Source of the DNA: Photobacterium angustum
GTDB lineage: Bacteria > Pseudomonadota > Gammaproteobacteria > Enterobacterales > Vibrionaceae
Reading direction: 5' to 3'
Assembly: GCF_002954615.1 (NCBI RefSeq)
Contig: NZ_MSCJ01000003.1
Coordinates: 744,001 to 808,000 of the forward strand
Length of the DNA stretch: 64,000 bases
Shown here piece after piece: positions 53,211 to 63,912 of the stretch; position 1 is the stretch's first letter, and the number at the start of each line of letters is the position of its first letter. The translations under genes were made by a program, and so were the position numbers. Below the pieces are notes generated by a model. The model searched no databases and was not told where the DNA came from. It saw only the letters and a program-made list of their open reading frames with translations.

Positions 53211-56200
53211 CTAGTTACCCTTTAAATTATCGATTTGTTGAGTGAGCTGACCAACTAAAGCTATTAATGATTCATAGTGGTGCTGCAAAGTATCGATTCT
53301 ATGCTGTTGAATATCCTTTTCCACATCGATGCAAAGTGCATCAAGCTGGTGGAACGTCATGACACGAGCTGCACCTTTAATTCTATGGATAACTAAGCTC
53401 ACTAATTCAATATTATTTTCGTTAATAGCGATATTTAATTCATGCTGGTCTTCAAAACATGATGCAAGATATTGATCGAGCAATGTATAGGTTGTTTCAC
53501 TATCACCGAAGATATCAATAAGCTCGTTAATATTAACCAAATCCATTGTGTTGTCATTATCAGTTAGGTCATCAGGCACGATGTGATCATATGTTGACGT
53601 GACATTGTAACAATCAATACTCGGTAGCCATTGGTTTAATACGGTATTTAATTCATCTAATGTAATTGGCTTAATTAAATACGCATCAAACCCAATCTCT
53701 TTAAAAAATTGTTCGTTAGATAGCGCATCTGCTGTTAACGCTAATACAGGAAGAGGCTTAGCATCTAGTTTCTGTTCTTTTTTACGAATAGCTTTAACCA
53801 GTTCAAAACCATCAAGCTCTGGCATATGACAATCTGTTAGTAATAGATCATATGAATTATTGCTTAATGCATCTAATGCTTTTTGACCGTTATCAACAAT
53901 ATCAACCGCATAGTTAAGTTGCTCTAGTTGTTGTTTTAGGATCTGCTGGTTAATGGGGTGATCTTCAGCAACCAGAATGTAACGCCCTTTTGCAACAGCC
54001 TGCTCATAGGTGTATGCACGCTTTTCCATGCTGGTTATTTCAGGGAATAGGGTGTTTTTACACGTCTGTTTTGCTAACGCTTGATAAAACACATCCGGCA
54101 ATAATGGATTACAAGAAACGTTATAACCATCCGAGGTGTTTTGAGTGAAAAAATGGCTAGGAGAGCTAATTGTAATAACGTTTATTGAGGGTAAATTAGC
54201 CTTAAACCATGCTGAATCAATATTGTGATCAGCAAGCCATGTATCTTTTACGATAATAGTATTGATTTTATTCGTTAGTATGAATGCTGGTAATTTTGCA
54301 TTGTTTGAAATTGCAATTTTTGTGTATGAGCATTGCCATGATTGTAAATATAATTCTAAATATTGGTCGTCAATATCACCCAGCAGGCCACAATGTTTAT
54401 GTAAAGGCTTGACCGATTTCTTTTCAACAACAGGGAGAGGGATTGTCACACTAAATGTAGTGCCAATATTGATGTCACTTTTCGCCACAATTTCCCCACC
54501 CATTAGTTGTGCTAATTGATGGCAAATGGATAAACCTAGCCCTGTACCACTAAATCGGCGGTTACTGTTTTGCTCAACTTGAACAAATGGTTGAAATAAA
54601 CGCTGTAAATCTTCTGGTTTAATACCAATACCCGTATCAGTGATTGAGAATGTCAATCGTTGTTGTGATGCTGATTCTTGGATCATATCAACAGCAAGAT
54701 GAATGTTACCTTGCACGGTAAACTTAATCGCATTGTTGATAAGATTATTAAGAATTTGTGTTAAACGTACATCATCAAACAGTAAACAATGTGCGATAGC
54801 GGGATCTAGCCACAAGGTGAATGTAATCTCTTTTTGCTGAGCATGAATAGAGTGGGGCTGAACTAATTCATGAATAAGATCAGAAATATTATTTTCACTT
54901 GGGCTAATACTGAGCTTACCGGCTTCAATTTTCGAAAAATCTAATACATCATTAACAATGTTTAGCAAGTTACGTCCTGATTGCGACAAGTTATGATGAA
55001 TTTGACGTAATTCGGCTGTTTTTGTATGTGGTTCCATTAGCTCTAATAAACTCAGAATACCGCTGATTGGTGTACGGATCTCGTGGCTCATCATTGCCAA
55101 GAAGCGTGATTTAGATTCAGTGGCGGCTAGTGATTTCTCGTTAGCTTCCATTAATGCGACTTGCTGCTCTTTCGTTTGCGTTATATCTAGAATGATAGTA
55201 TTCCACTGCCAACCGTTTTCAACTTCCGATATTTGACAACGGAGTTCTATCCAGCGTGGTTTAAGTGCATTGGAATGAATTTGTAAATTAGTACTCCAGT
55301 AACCTACAGAAACCGCTTGCTGCATTGCTAAATATAGCGATGTAAAGTCGTCACGTTGCTTTAAAATGTTGAATAGTAGCGATGGATTTTTATAAATCAT
55401 TGATGCTTCATAATCGATGAAATGATTAATCTTTTCACTGATAAACAAAAATTCGATATCGTATGGGTCGTGGCTTTTTTGTAAGTGCTGAATTAATACC
55501 CCATCAAAATTGTTGGTGAGATATGTCAGTTTTTGCTCTGCATTTTTTCTTTGGGTGATCTCTCTACTTAATCGGCGATTCCAATAGATAATCACAGTAA
55601 TAATACTAAAAATTACTGTTGTAACTATGATCGCCCAGCCAATGATTTTGCTGTAATTAACATCAGATTTTATGGTTATAGAATGCCACTTTCTAAAGCT
55701 ATTCGTTAGATTTTCTGGCGGCAATGCCGTAATCACTTTATTAATGATATTTCTTAACTGAAGATTATTATTATCTACCGCAAATTTAATTGAACGTTGG
55801 TGTTTATCTAACTTGCTAGGTACAATTTTTAACTGGCCAAGAAATTCATTTTGCAATAATACATGCGCTTGGCTGAGTGAAATAACAGCATAATCGAGTT
55901 GATCATTGAGTAATGCTGTTAGCATTTCATTCTTTGAATCAAAACTTATTGTTCTGTTATTCGGGTACAAGTTTAAAGCAAGATTTTTAACAAAGCTTGA
56001 TTGAATTACACCAATACTATTTTTAGCTGTAATGCCGTAACTATTTTTATTTGAAATTTTATTAACAATAACCCAGCCTTCCTGCCCGTAAGGCATGCTA
56101 AAAAGCAGTTCTTTTTTTCGTAATGAAGAGGATGCAACTGCACTGAGAATATCTATTTCCCCTGATTTAAGCATCGCTTTTGCTTGGGGGTAATCACGAA

Positions 56201-57146
56201 TATCAATAATTTCATAATTAATACCAAGTTCAATCGTCATTTTTTGCGCAATATCTTTAACTTGCAGGTACAGAAGATCTTCATCTTTAAGACGATTATC
56301 ATCAAATTGGTAACCAATCTTTAGCGTAGGCATAGATTGAAGAAAGTACCTTTCATTACCGGTAAGTTTAATCTTGCTTGGATAATCAAGTAGATTGATT
56401 TGATTGTTTTTTAGCCATTTATTATGAAGCCAATTTATTTCTGTTTTGGATAGGGCAATGATGGCGTTATTGAGTTGTTTTATTATCGCTCTATTTTGTT
56501 TTGAACTAGCAAGGTGTAACTGCTCTAAAGGTAATTGTTCAAGTATTGTTACTTGAAGTGGGATTGATGGATCGTTATTTTCTAGTAGCCTGTTTAAAAG
56601 AATTGAGTTGCCGATATAAGCGTCAGTCACACCTGTTTTGACAGAGTTGAGTGCTGTTTCTGAATTAGGTACAGAAATAGAAGAAATACTTTTGTTTATT
56701 TGGGGTAATAAACCATCAAGTACACTGTTTTTTTCAATAGCAATTATCTTGTCATTAAAATTTAAGAGAATATTGGAAGACGAATAGCTGATCATTGCGT
56801 AAGGAAAAGCCAATAATGGCTTACTAAATGCGAAGATCTTTTCTCTTTCAACGCTGTTGCTTACCCCTATGGCAATATCAAGTTCATTGCGGGCTAATGC
56901 TGTTAGAATTTCAGTAGGCGTATCGTAAACAATATTCTCAACATTATATCCAGCGTTATGACTGATAATCGACATATAGTCAGGTAATAGTCCTACGACT
57001 TGTTTTTCTTCATTGAGTGAGGATAACGGCGACCAATCTAATGAAAGGTATCCAACTTTTAATGTTGATTTTTGAACATTGTCATTAGTGTTAGCCCAAG
57101 TTAATGAGCTAATAAATAAAATTATTAGTAGAATAAAATGACGCAT
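53211..57146 (-). CDS. VieS/BvgS-like hybrid histidine kinase with two periplasmic binding domains
   Basis: A 1311-residue kinase. In order: signal peptide; two SBP_bac_3-type solute-binding domains (about 30-250 and 270-495); a membrane helix near 505; a PAS-like domain (about 545-665); HisKA with MSHEIRTPISG near 685; HATPase with DTGIGI and GTGLGLSI near 840; a degenerate stretch that may be a pseudo-receiver; a true receiver with LLTDCHMPELDG near 1105; and an HPt domain with IHRIKGAA near 1254. It is the sensor of the cluster, coupled to the REC-EAL gene by one base. The ligand is unknown. Confidence 0.93.
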   Translation of the reverse strand: MRHFILLIILFISSLTWANTNDNVQKSTLKVGYLSLDWSPLSSLNEEKQVVGLLPDYMSIISHNAGYNVENIVYDTPTEILTALARNELDIAIGVSNSVEREKIFAFSKPLLAFPYAMISYSSSNILLNFNDKIIAIEKNSVLDGLLPQINKSISSISVPNSETALNSVKTGVTDAYIGNSILLNRLLENNDPSIPLQVTILEQLPLEQLHLASSKQNRAIIKQLNNAIIALSKTEINWLHNKWLKNNQINLLDYPSKIKLTGNERYFLQSMPTLKIGYQFDDNRLKDEDLLYLQVKDIAQKMTIELGINYEIIDIRDYPQAKAMLKSGEIDILSAVASSSLRKKELLFSMPYGQEGWVIVNKISNKNSYGITAKNSIGVIQSSFVKNLALNLYPNNRTISFDSKNEMLTALLNDQLDYAVISLSQAHVLLQNEFLGQLKIVPSKLDKHQRSIKFAVDNNNLQLRNIINKVITALPPENLTNSFRKWHSITIKSDVNYSKIIGWAIIVTTVIFSIITVIIYWNRRLSREITQRKNAEQKLTYLTNNFDGVLIQHLQKSHDPYDIEFLFISEKINHFIDYEASMIYKNPSLLFNILKQRDDFTSLYLAMQQAVSVGYWSTNLQIHSNALKPRWIELRCQISEVENGWQWNTIILDITQTKEQQVALMEANEKSLAATESKSRFLAMMSHEIRTPISGILSLLELMEPHTKTAELRQIHHNLSQSGRNLLNIVNDVLDFSKIEAGKLSISPSENNISDLIHELVQPHSIHAQQKEITFTLWLDPAIAHCLLFDDVRLTQILNNLINNAIKFTVQGNIHLAVDMIQESASQQRLTFSITDTGIGIKPEDLQRLFQPFVQVEQNSNRRFSGTGLGLSICHQLAQLMGGEIVAKSDINIGTTFSVTIPLPVVEKKSVKPLHKHCGLLGDIDDQYLELYLQSWQCSYTKIAISNNAKLPAFILTNKINTIIVKDTWLADHNIDSAWFKANLPSINVITISSPSHFFTQNTSDGYNVSCNPLLPDVFYQALAKQTCKNTLFPEITSMEKRAYTYEQAVAKGRYILVAEDHPINQQILKQQLEQLNYAVDIVDNGQKALDALSNNSYDLLLTDCHMPELDGFELVKAIRKKEQKLDAKPLPVLALTADALSNEQFFKEIGFDAYLIKPITLDELNTVLNQWLPSIDCYNVTSTYDHIVPDDLTDNDNTMDLVNINELIDIFGDSETTYTLLDQYLASCFEDQHELNIAINENNIELVSLVIHRIKGAARVMTFHQLDALCIDVEKDIQQHRIDTLQHHYESLIALVGQLTQQIDNLKGN

Positions 57147-57166
57147 TATTAGATTCTCATTAACTT

Positions 57167-58768
57167 TTAATAAAGTAGCTTGTTGAGTACGCTATGCTTA
57201 GTTTTTAATGTTTTATACCATTCTGGTTTAATATCTTGTGACTCAAATACCCACCTTGCTTCGTTGACAGTATTTTTTTCACTAACATATAAATCGAGGT
57301 ACCCGCGGGCAAATAGTTCGACTATGCAGCGTGCTAAAGTGATATCAAAACGGTACAGTGGCCATAATTTAAAAAGTGTCTGACCAGCTGTCACAAATTG
57401 TTTTTGCTTCACTAACTGTAAGGCGTAACTATACTCAGCACATTTGTTCTCATTAATTTTTGCAGTCTGTGTTTTTAGCCACATCAGCTTAATAACATTA
57501 TGTGGTTCATTAGGTTGTAAATTAAAAATTTCGGTTAACTCTTTTACAAACTTAATGATATAAGTATGCATTGAAAGCTTAATGGCAGTACTCAGCGCAA
57601 TAATAAGAAATTCGCTTGGTAATTCATTATATTCATGGTGCTCTACATAATTTAAAGCATTCATAAATTCACGATACGCAATCAAATTTGAATTATTTTC
57701 AGCGGCCTGATAAGCCTGTAATAGATAGATATAAGGGCGATCGTGCTTAGTGATCTTCTGTTGCTGATTAATAGAGCCCCATAGTTTCTCTATCGACTGG
57801 TGCTTTTTGTTGTACTGTTGTAGCTGTACCCACACTAAAAATGCGTAGTTTTGAGGTTTATCCCAAATAGAAAAACGCAGTGAAAAACAGGCTTCTCTGA
57901 TATGACGTTCAATCTCAGTATCGTGTTGAAGACAAAACTCGATCCATATTAAACCAAACAAGCGGTAGAGATTATTACGGCTTACTTTATGCGCCGCTAA
58001 CCAAAATTCATAGCCCATGCTTATACGGTTCTGTTTTAATGCAGAGCGAGCTTTAAGATCTAATAGTGTTAGGTGTTGTTGTGGGCTAGAAGAATTAATT
58101 GACGTTAGCAATGGAGTAAGCTGGTCAAATTTATTTTGCTCTAACCACAATTGCGCTAATAATAATTTAGCAGGCACATAGTCATTTTGTTGAAGTAAAC
58201 TATTTAGCATGACGTCAATATCGTCATAATTTACCGTCATTTTATTGAGCAATAATCGTTTAGCCAAGGTTGTTACACTCGACCAATATTTATCACAATA
58301 GGAGTAGTTTTCAATATACTCTTGTACGCCTAACCAACCTTTTGATTGGTAAATATTAAATACAGTATCTTCAAACTTGTGCTTATTAAAATGGACATTT
58401 ATTCGTGATGTCAGTGTTTCTAAACGAAATGGCTTAATTAAATAGTCTGTAGGTTGGTATTCAGAAAAACCCATTAAAATTGATTCTGAATCATCTGCTG
58501 TAACAATAAAAATTAAAGGATGATGAGTGATCAATTGATTGTGATGTAGGCGTTCAAGTAATTGAAGACCTGTGCTACCAAGACCTAAATTAAAATCAAT
58601 AAAAATGATATCGAATACATTGCGCTGGCAAAGTTTTATTGCATCTTGTGCATTTGATGCAAAATAAATTCGTTGTGCTTCAAATTTCGCTTTCAACAGA
58701 ATTAATTTAGTTGTTTGCTGAATAATTACACTGTCATCGACAATTAGAATTGATTGACTATTAACCAT
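57167..58768 (-). CDS. VieB-like response regulator with TPR-type C-terminus
   Basis: A 533-residue protein: a receiver domain (1-130; phosphoacceptor Asp in DIIFIDFNLG, Lys in LIKPF) and a long helical region of TPR-like repeats (about 180-520). This matches VieB of the V. cholerae VieSAB system, which inhibits VieS when its receiver is unphosphorylated. It is the first gene of the operon, 20 bases before the kinase gene. Confidence 0.85.
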   Translation of the reverse strand: MVNSQSILIVDDSVIIQQTTKLILLKAKFEAQRIYFASNAQDAIKLCQRNVFDIIFIDFNLGLGSTGLQLLERLHHNQLITHHPLIFIVTADDSESILMGFSEYQPTDYLIKPFRLETLTSRINVHFNKHKFEDTVFNIYQSKGWLGVQEYIENYSYCDKYWSSVTTLAKRLLLNKMTVNYDDIDVMLNSLLQQNDYVPAKLLLAQLWLEQNKFDQLTPLLTSINSSSPQQHLTLLDLKARSALKQNRISMGYEFWLAAHKVSRNNLYRLFGLIWIEFCLQHDTEIERHIREACFSLRFSIWDKPQNYAFLVWVQLQQYNKKHQSIEKLWGSINQQQKITKHDRPYIYLLQAYQAAENNSNLIAYREFMNALNYVEHHEYNELPSEFLIIALSTAIKLSMHTYIIKFVKELTEIFNLQPNEPHNVIKLMWLKTQTAKINENKCAEYSYALQLVKQKQFVTAGQTLFKLWPLYRFDITLARCIVELFARGYLDLYVSEKNTVNEARWVFESQDIKPEWYKTLKTKHSVLNKLLY

Positions 58769-59000
58769 ATAAGCTCAGAAAAGGGAAAATGCATTAAAAT
58801 TTAGCAAAGGGAGCAGGATGATAGTGGCTAATTAAATAACCAACAAATATTCTTGTGTAACAAGATGTAACCTAAATAAGATGTTGTTTTGAAATGGTTA
58901 TTTTTATGGGGAATAGTTGTTATTAATAGGGTTTTGACGGTGAGCCTAGGAAGAGTTGTATAAGAACGGTTATTTTTTTGAATGCAGATAATCTTATTAT

Positions 59001-59033
59001 AAAAAAGAGGTCACTAACTTAGCGACCTCTTTT
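59001..59033 (-). terminator. Terminator of the ABC exporter gene
   Basis: AAAAGAGGTC and GACCTCTTTT pair around a ten-base loop; the minus strand continues with TTTT. Confidence 0.85.
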
Positions 59034-59068
59034 AACATCAATAATACATGGTATCAGTGAGTAAATTG

Positions 59069-60922
59069 TTAACTTTCAGTGGCAAGGTGATTGTTTTCTT
59101 CGCCAAGGAAACCACCGGTTTGGTGTGCCCATAACTGAGCATAGATGCCTTTTTGGTTAATGAGCTCTTGGTGTGTACCTTGCTCAATAATTTGGCCTTT
59201 ATCTAATACAATAAGACGATCCATCGCTGCAATAGTCGATAAACGGTGGGCAATCGCGATAACTGTTTTGCCTTCCATTAATTCAACCAAACTTTCTTGA
59301 ATCGCCGCTTCTACTTCAGAATCTAACGCAGAGGTCGCTTCATCTAAAATTAAGATTGGCGCGTTCTTCAGTAATACACGGGAGATAGCAATACGCTGAC
59401 GCTGTCCTCCTGATAGTTTAACGCCACGTTCACCAACTTGAGCATCGTAACCAATATTACCAAACGGGTCTGTCAACGTTTCGATGAACTCATGGGCATG
59501 TGCTTGTTTGGTTGCGGAAAGTAGTTGCTCGTCACTGGCTTCAGGATCTCCATAAAGAATGTTGTCTTTAATAGAGCGGTGAAGCAAAGACGTATCTTGC
59601 GTTACCATGCCAATTTTACTGCGTAATGAATCTTGCGTAACTTTCGCAATATCTTGACCATCTATGCGAATACTTCCGCCTTCTAAATTATGAAAACGTA
59701 ATAGCAAGTTAACCAACGTTGATTTACCTGCGCCAGAGCGACCAACCAAACCGACTTTTTCACCGGGTTTAATATTTAACGAAAGATGATTGATAACATC
59801 TTTATTTTCGCCATAGTTAAAACTCACGTTATCAAACTCAATGCCGCCATTTTGCACCGCTAATGGTTTAGCGTTAGGCTCATCTTCAATTTCAACCGGT
59901 TTAGACAGCGTTTTCATACCGTCGACAACGGTACCCATATTTTCAAATAGCGCACCAACTTCCCACATGATCCACATCGACATGCCATTAATACGTAGCG
60001 CCAAACTAATCGCAATTGCAATCGACCCCACTTGAATTGCACTGTGCATCCATAGGTAAATAGAGAGGGCTGAAATAGAAAAAAGTAACAAGTAGTTAGC
60101 TAATTGAACGCAAATATCAAATCCAGTAACCAAGCGCATTTGATGATGAACCGTAGCAAGGAATCCTTTCATTCCTTTTTCTGCATAATCGGTTTCACGT
60201 TTACTGTGGGAGAACAATTTGACTGTTGCAATATTGGTATAACTGTCAACAATTCGTCCTGTCATGGTAGAGCGGGCATCAGCTTGCTCTGCTGCGACCT
60301 TCTTTAACTTAGGAACAAAGTGAATTTGAATACCAATATAGGCGATTAACCAAGCCAACATAGGTAACATCAATAGCCAATCAGCTTGAGCAAGGATCAC
60401 TAGCATCGAAGTAAAGTAAACAGAGACGTAAACGAAAACATCAGCCGTTTTCATTACTGTTTCTCTTACTGCAAGAGAAGTTTGCATTACTTTAGTTGCA
60501 ATGCGTCCAGCAAAGTCATCTTGGTAAAACGAAAGGCTTTGTTTGAGCAGATAACGGTGGGCTAGCCAACGTATAGACATTGGGTAGTTACCCAATAACG
60601 TTTGGTGTGATAGCAATGATGAGATCAAGACTAATAATGGCATCACAATAAGCACTACCAAAGATAACCAAATCAAGGTTGTTCCGTTTTCAGCTAAGAA
60701 TGTTTTAGGATCACTTGCTGCTAGCCAATCGACTAACTTACCCATAAAACCAAATAGCACAACTTCAACGATTGCAATAATGGCACTGAGTAATGCCATG
60801 CAAAGTAGCGGTTTCTCAAACCCACGAGTGTAATAACGACAAAATGCAAAAATACCTTGGGGTGGTTGTGTGGGCTCTTGCTTTGGAAAAGCGTTAGTGA
60901 AACCTTCGAAGCGTTTGAACAT
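59069..60922 (-). CDS. ABC exporter, fused permease and ATPase
   Basis: A 617-residue half-transporter: a six-helix membrane domain (about 35-330) and an ATPase with Walker A GRSGAGKST near residue 398, signature LSGGQRQRI near 503, Walker B ILILDEATSALD near 522 and H-loop IAHRLS near 556. It belongs to the MsbA/lipid-A exporter-like class and is probably a homodimer. The substrate is unknown; no lipid A gene is nearby, so I do not call it MsbA. Single gene with its own terminator. Confidence 0.92.
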   Translation of the reverse strand: MFKRFEGFTNAFPKQEPTQPPQGIFAFCRYYTRGFEKPLLCMALLSAIIAIVEVVLFGFMGKLVDWLAASDPKTFLAENGTTLIWLSLVVLIVMPLLVLISSLLSHQTLLGNYPMSIRWLAHRYLLKQSLSFYQDDFAGRIATKVMQTSLAVRETVMKTADVFVYVSVYFTSMLVILAQADWLLMLPMLAWLIAYIGIQIHFVPKLKKVAAEQADARSTMTGRIVDSYTNIATVKLFSHSKRETDYAEKGMKGFLATVHHQMRLVTGFDICVQLANYLLLFSISALSIYLWMHSAIQVGSIAIAISLALRINGMSMWIMWEVGALFENMGTVVDGMKTLSKPVEIEDEPNAKPLAVQNGGIEFDNVSFNYGENKDVINHLSLNIKPGEKVGLVGRSGAGKSTLVNLLLRFHNLEGGSIRIDGQDIAKVTQDSLRSKIGMVTQDTSLLHRSIKDNILYGDPEASDEQLLSATKQAHAHEFIETLTDPFGNIGYDAQVGERGVKLSGGQRQRIAISRVLLKNAPILILDEATSALDSEVEAAIQESLVELMEGKTVIAIAHRLSTIAAMDRLIVLDKGQIIEQGTHQELINQKGIYAQLWAHQTGGFLGEENNHLATES

Positions 60923-61188
60923 AGTTCACCTAAGAAATTGGTAGTAATCGAGTATGTGTGATTTAGCGCTATGTATTAACTCAATAGAAGAGAAAGCAGG
61001 ATGAGTAGTGCAGAGTTAATATTAAGCTTTATCTGATTGTTAACAATTATGATAACAATTGGAGTGTACGTTTTTTATTCAATTCAATCAATGTGATAAT
61101 TGCAGTTTATAAAATAGAAACACGTCGGTAATTAGAGTGAAAAAGATGGCGCTTAGAAAATTAGCATCTAAGCGCTGTTTATACTTGA

Positions 61189-61806
61189 TTACCACAGCTC
61201 TACATCAATGATTTCCGTTTGGATTTTGTAATCATTCATTTTTGGTACGGTAAAAATAATATCTTTACCTTTTTGCTGGGTTTTCGCTCGGAAGTAAGTA
61301 TCAGGCATTCGCTTAATTGAGCGCCAAAGGGTCACATCTTGTGATTCAATTTTTTGATTATCAGCATTGTTTAGTGTTACGCGCAAAGCAATAGACATCA
61401 CAGATTTAGAGCCTTGATTTGTCAACATGGTCGGAATAATCAGCTGCCCATCTTTGTATTGAGGTGCTTGTAAAAGGATATCAACGCCGCTGTTACTTAA
61501 TTGCTGGATATTTTTGGGTTTGCTAAGTGATACGTCTACTGTTTTAGATGCGGTTACTAGCGGGATTGCATTTTGTGTCTCAGAATTTGCTTTTAAAGGC
61601 ACTGCTTGAGAGGTAACCGAAGTTTTAGAATGAGAATGTTCAGATGTTAGTGTCTTGGTAGATGGCTGGTTATATTGCCAAGTGAAATCATCATGCAGTA
61701 TAACTTGGCGACCATCTTCTAACGTGACCGTTTGATCTGCAGCCCAAACTGGTTGCACTGTTGTTAAAGCAACAACGAATAAACCGAGCTGAGTTGTTGT
61801 TTTCAT
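61189..61806 (-). CDS. DUF3157-like exported protein
   Basis: A 205-residue protein with a signal peptide ending VWAADQ. The mature part begins VTLEDGRQVILHDDFTWQY, a short beta motif typical of DUF3157, followed by a Ser/Thr-rich linker and a C-terminal beta domain (LIIPTMLTNQGSKSVMSIALRVTLN), which may be an Ig-like fold. Function unknown. It lies between the ABC exporter and the symporter on the same strand with more than 250 bases of spacer to the exporter. Confidence 0.7.
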   Translation of the reverse strand: MKTTTQLGLFVVALTTVQPVWAADQTVTLEDGRQVILHDDFTWQYNQPSTKTLTSEHSHSKTSVTSQAVPLKANSETQNAIPLVTASKTVDVSLSKPKNIQQLSNSGVDILLQAPQYKDGQLIIPTMLTNQGSKSVMSIALRVTLNNADNQKIESQDVTLWRSIKRMPDTYFRAKTQQKGKDIIFTVPKMNDYKIQTEIIDVELW

Positions 61807-61903
61807 TTCATATCCTTGGTGTTGAGTATCCGATTATTTTGATTTTATCAGTTTTATGCTTCTAATGGATAAACTGTCTATATTTTTGTTTGTAAGTTAT
61901 ATA

Positions 61904-61931
61904 AAAAAGGCTTGCCTCATGGCAAGCCTTT
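61904..61931 (-). terminator. Terminator of the NSS symporter gene
   Basis: AAAGGCTTGCC and GGCAAGCCTTT make an 11-base-pair stem with a four-base loop, followed on the minus strand by TTT. Confidence 0.88.
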
Positions 61932-61956
61932 GCATTTATGTTGTGATTAGTCGAAA

Positions 61957-63387
61957 TTATAGCTTTTTAGAGAAAATTCCACACAGTGCAATAATCGCTA
62001 AACCTAATAACATGATGTCGCCTTTATCACTATCAAATCCAGCTTTCACACCTGAAATAGCAACAATAGCGATAGCAACTGGAATGATATATTTAATCAA
62101 TACATACCAAAGGTTGAAAAGTGGGAAAGACACTTTGCCATCATTGGTAATTTCTTTTTTCAGCTCACTTCGGTCTAAACGCCAGCCAGCAAATAGACAC
62201 ACCAACATACCACCAACAGCAAGGAAGATTTTGTCAGTAAGTAAGTCGAAGACATCAAATGCGCCAGTGTCGAATAGCTTAGGACCAAAGCCACCAATAG
62301 ATAGTGAAGCTAAGATACAAAGTAGAGCCATCACAATACTTGCGCTGATCACAGCAGTTACACGGCTTAAACCTTTCTCGTCAATTAAGTAAGCAACAAC
62401 CACTTCTAGTAATGAAACAGATGAGGTTAATGCAGCCACACTTAAACCAACGAAGAATAGAAGTGCTAAGATGAAACCGATGCCGCCCATTTCAGCAAAC
62501 AATTGCGGTACAACAACAAATACTAAACCTGGACCTGCAGAAGGTTCCATGCTGAACGCAAACATTGCAGGGAACATAGCGATACCAGCAAGTAATGCCA
62601 CACCCGTATCCATTGCCGTAACCATGGCGGTGGTTTGTACAATATTCTCTTTTCTGCGTAAGTAACTACCGTATGTCAGCATACAGCCCATACCTAAACT
62701 TAGAGAGAAGAATGCCTGTCCCAATGCTGCAAGCACAACAGAGCTATCAATTTTTGAAAAATCAGGTTTGAACAAAAACTCTAAACCCGCCATTGCGCCA
62801 GGTAAGGTAAGGCCTTTGATTGAAACAATGATTAAGATAATGAAAAGCAGTGGCATTAACACTTTACCTGCTTTTTCTATACCACCAGAAACGCCTCGGA
62901 TAACGACAAAAATATTAAATAAAAGGTAAAGTCCCATCCAGAAAAGCGGTTGTATAGGATCAGAAATAAAGCTACCAAAACTATCGTTAATAGCCGTTGG
63001 CGTACTTAATAATCCTGTTGAAATTTTATAGATATAAGCAATGGCCCAACCACCTACAACAGGGTAAAAGCCCATGATTAGTAGGCCGCTTAATACGCCC
63101 ATAATGCCAACAAACGTCCAGCGACGATCGGTGGTTTTAAATGCGCCAACGGCAGACAAACCAGTTTTACGTCCCACCGCAAATTCGGTTAGCATGACGC
63201 TAAAGCCAATAAAAATAACGAAAAATAGGTAAATAGCAACAAACGCGCCGCCACCATTTTCGCCAGCAGTATAAGGAAACTTCCAAATGTTTCCTAAACC
63301 AACAGCAGATCCTGCTGCGGCCATAACAAAGCCAATTCGTGAACTCCAGTTTCCACGATCAGCGGTTGGAGAAGTTGATGTGTCCAT
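61957..63387 (-). CDS. Neurotransmitter:sodium symporter (NSS) family transporter
   Basis: A 476-residue LeuT-fold sodium symporter with about 11-12 helices. The first helix carries the unwound sodium/substrate site (AAAGSAVGLGNIWKFPYTAGENGGGAF near residue 22), and FFSLSLGMGCMLTYGSY near 222 is helix 6. Bacterial members import amino acids such as tryptophan, tyrosine or leucine with sodium; the exact substrate is unknown. Single gene, strong terminator. Confidence 0.94.
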   Translation of the reverse strand: MDTSTSPTADRGNWSSRIGFVMAAAGSAVGLGNIWKFPYTAGENGGGAFVAIYLFFVIFIGFSVMLTEFAVGRKTGLSAVGAFKTTDRRWTFVGIMGVLSGLLIMGFYPVVGGWAIAYIYKISTGLLSTPTAINDSFGSFISDPIQPLFWMGLYLLFNIFVVIRGVSGGIEKAGKVLMPLLFIILIIVSIKGLTLPGAMAGLEFLFKPDFSKIDSSVVLAALGQAFFSLSLGMGCMLTYGSYLRRKENIVQTTAMVTAMDTGVALLAGIAMFPAMFAFSMEPSAGPGLVFVVVPQLFAEMGGIGFILALLFFVGLSVAALTSSVSLLEVVVAYLIDEKGLSRVTAVISASIVMALLCILASLSIGGFGPKLFDTGAFDVFDLLTDKIFLAVGGMLVCLFAGWRLDRSELKKEITNDGKVSFPLFNLWYVLIKYIIPVAIAIVAISGVKAGFDSDKGDIMLLGLAIIALCGIFSKKL

Positions 63388-63912
63388 AAAACATCCTGTT
63401 AATGATTGTTGTGAGTCATAATTGTTATAAATATTTAGTCTTAAATATCCTTTTTACTATCAGATATATGCAAATCTTTGACCATAAATCGTAAAATAAA
63501 AAGTTATTTAAGCTGATTGTGTTTACATAATTAACATTTTTATCACGCATTGGTGGGGTTGAAAATCATTAATTGTAAAGAATTAGTTAATTTCCGTAAA
63601 AAATATAGAAGTGTTATTTGAGGTTTACACTTTTTAGTTTTGTGCGCTGTTTAATTAATCTGTAAACAAAAAAATGGAAGATTATGCTGAAAACTAGCTT
63701 TCTATTGATAGCCTAAAATAATAAAACATTTTCTTATCGCCTACGGATGAAAGTTGTCTTATAAATTGATTGTGATTTGAAAGGGAATATGAAACATTAA
63801 AGCGAACAGCGTTCCATTTGGTTCGTTTATATTATAAAAAAAGTCAGCCAATTGGCCATAATGTGTAGTGTAGATAAGCTTCATTACACAGTGAAAAGGA
63901 AAGATCCCCCCA
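63388..63912. other. Long intergenic region between the symporter and the end-of-window gene
   Basis: About 525 AT-rich bases with the divergent promoters. A ten-base palindrome GCCAATTGGC (63847-63856) and an imperfect inverted repeat TGTGTAGTG/CATTACACA (63862-63890) lie just before the partial gene and may be operators. No coding region or RNA seen. Confidence 0.4.

Noticed and set aside
59069..60922. MsbA lipid A flippase
   Set aside because: It is in the same large family, but lacks the usual lpxK neighbour and the membrane domain does not show clear MsbA-specific features to me.
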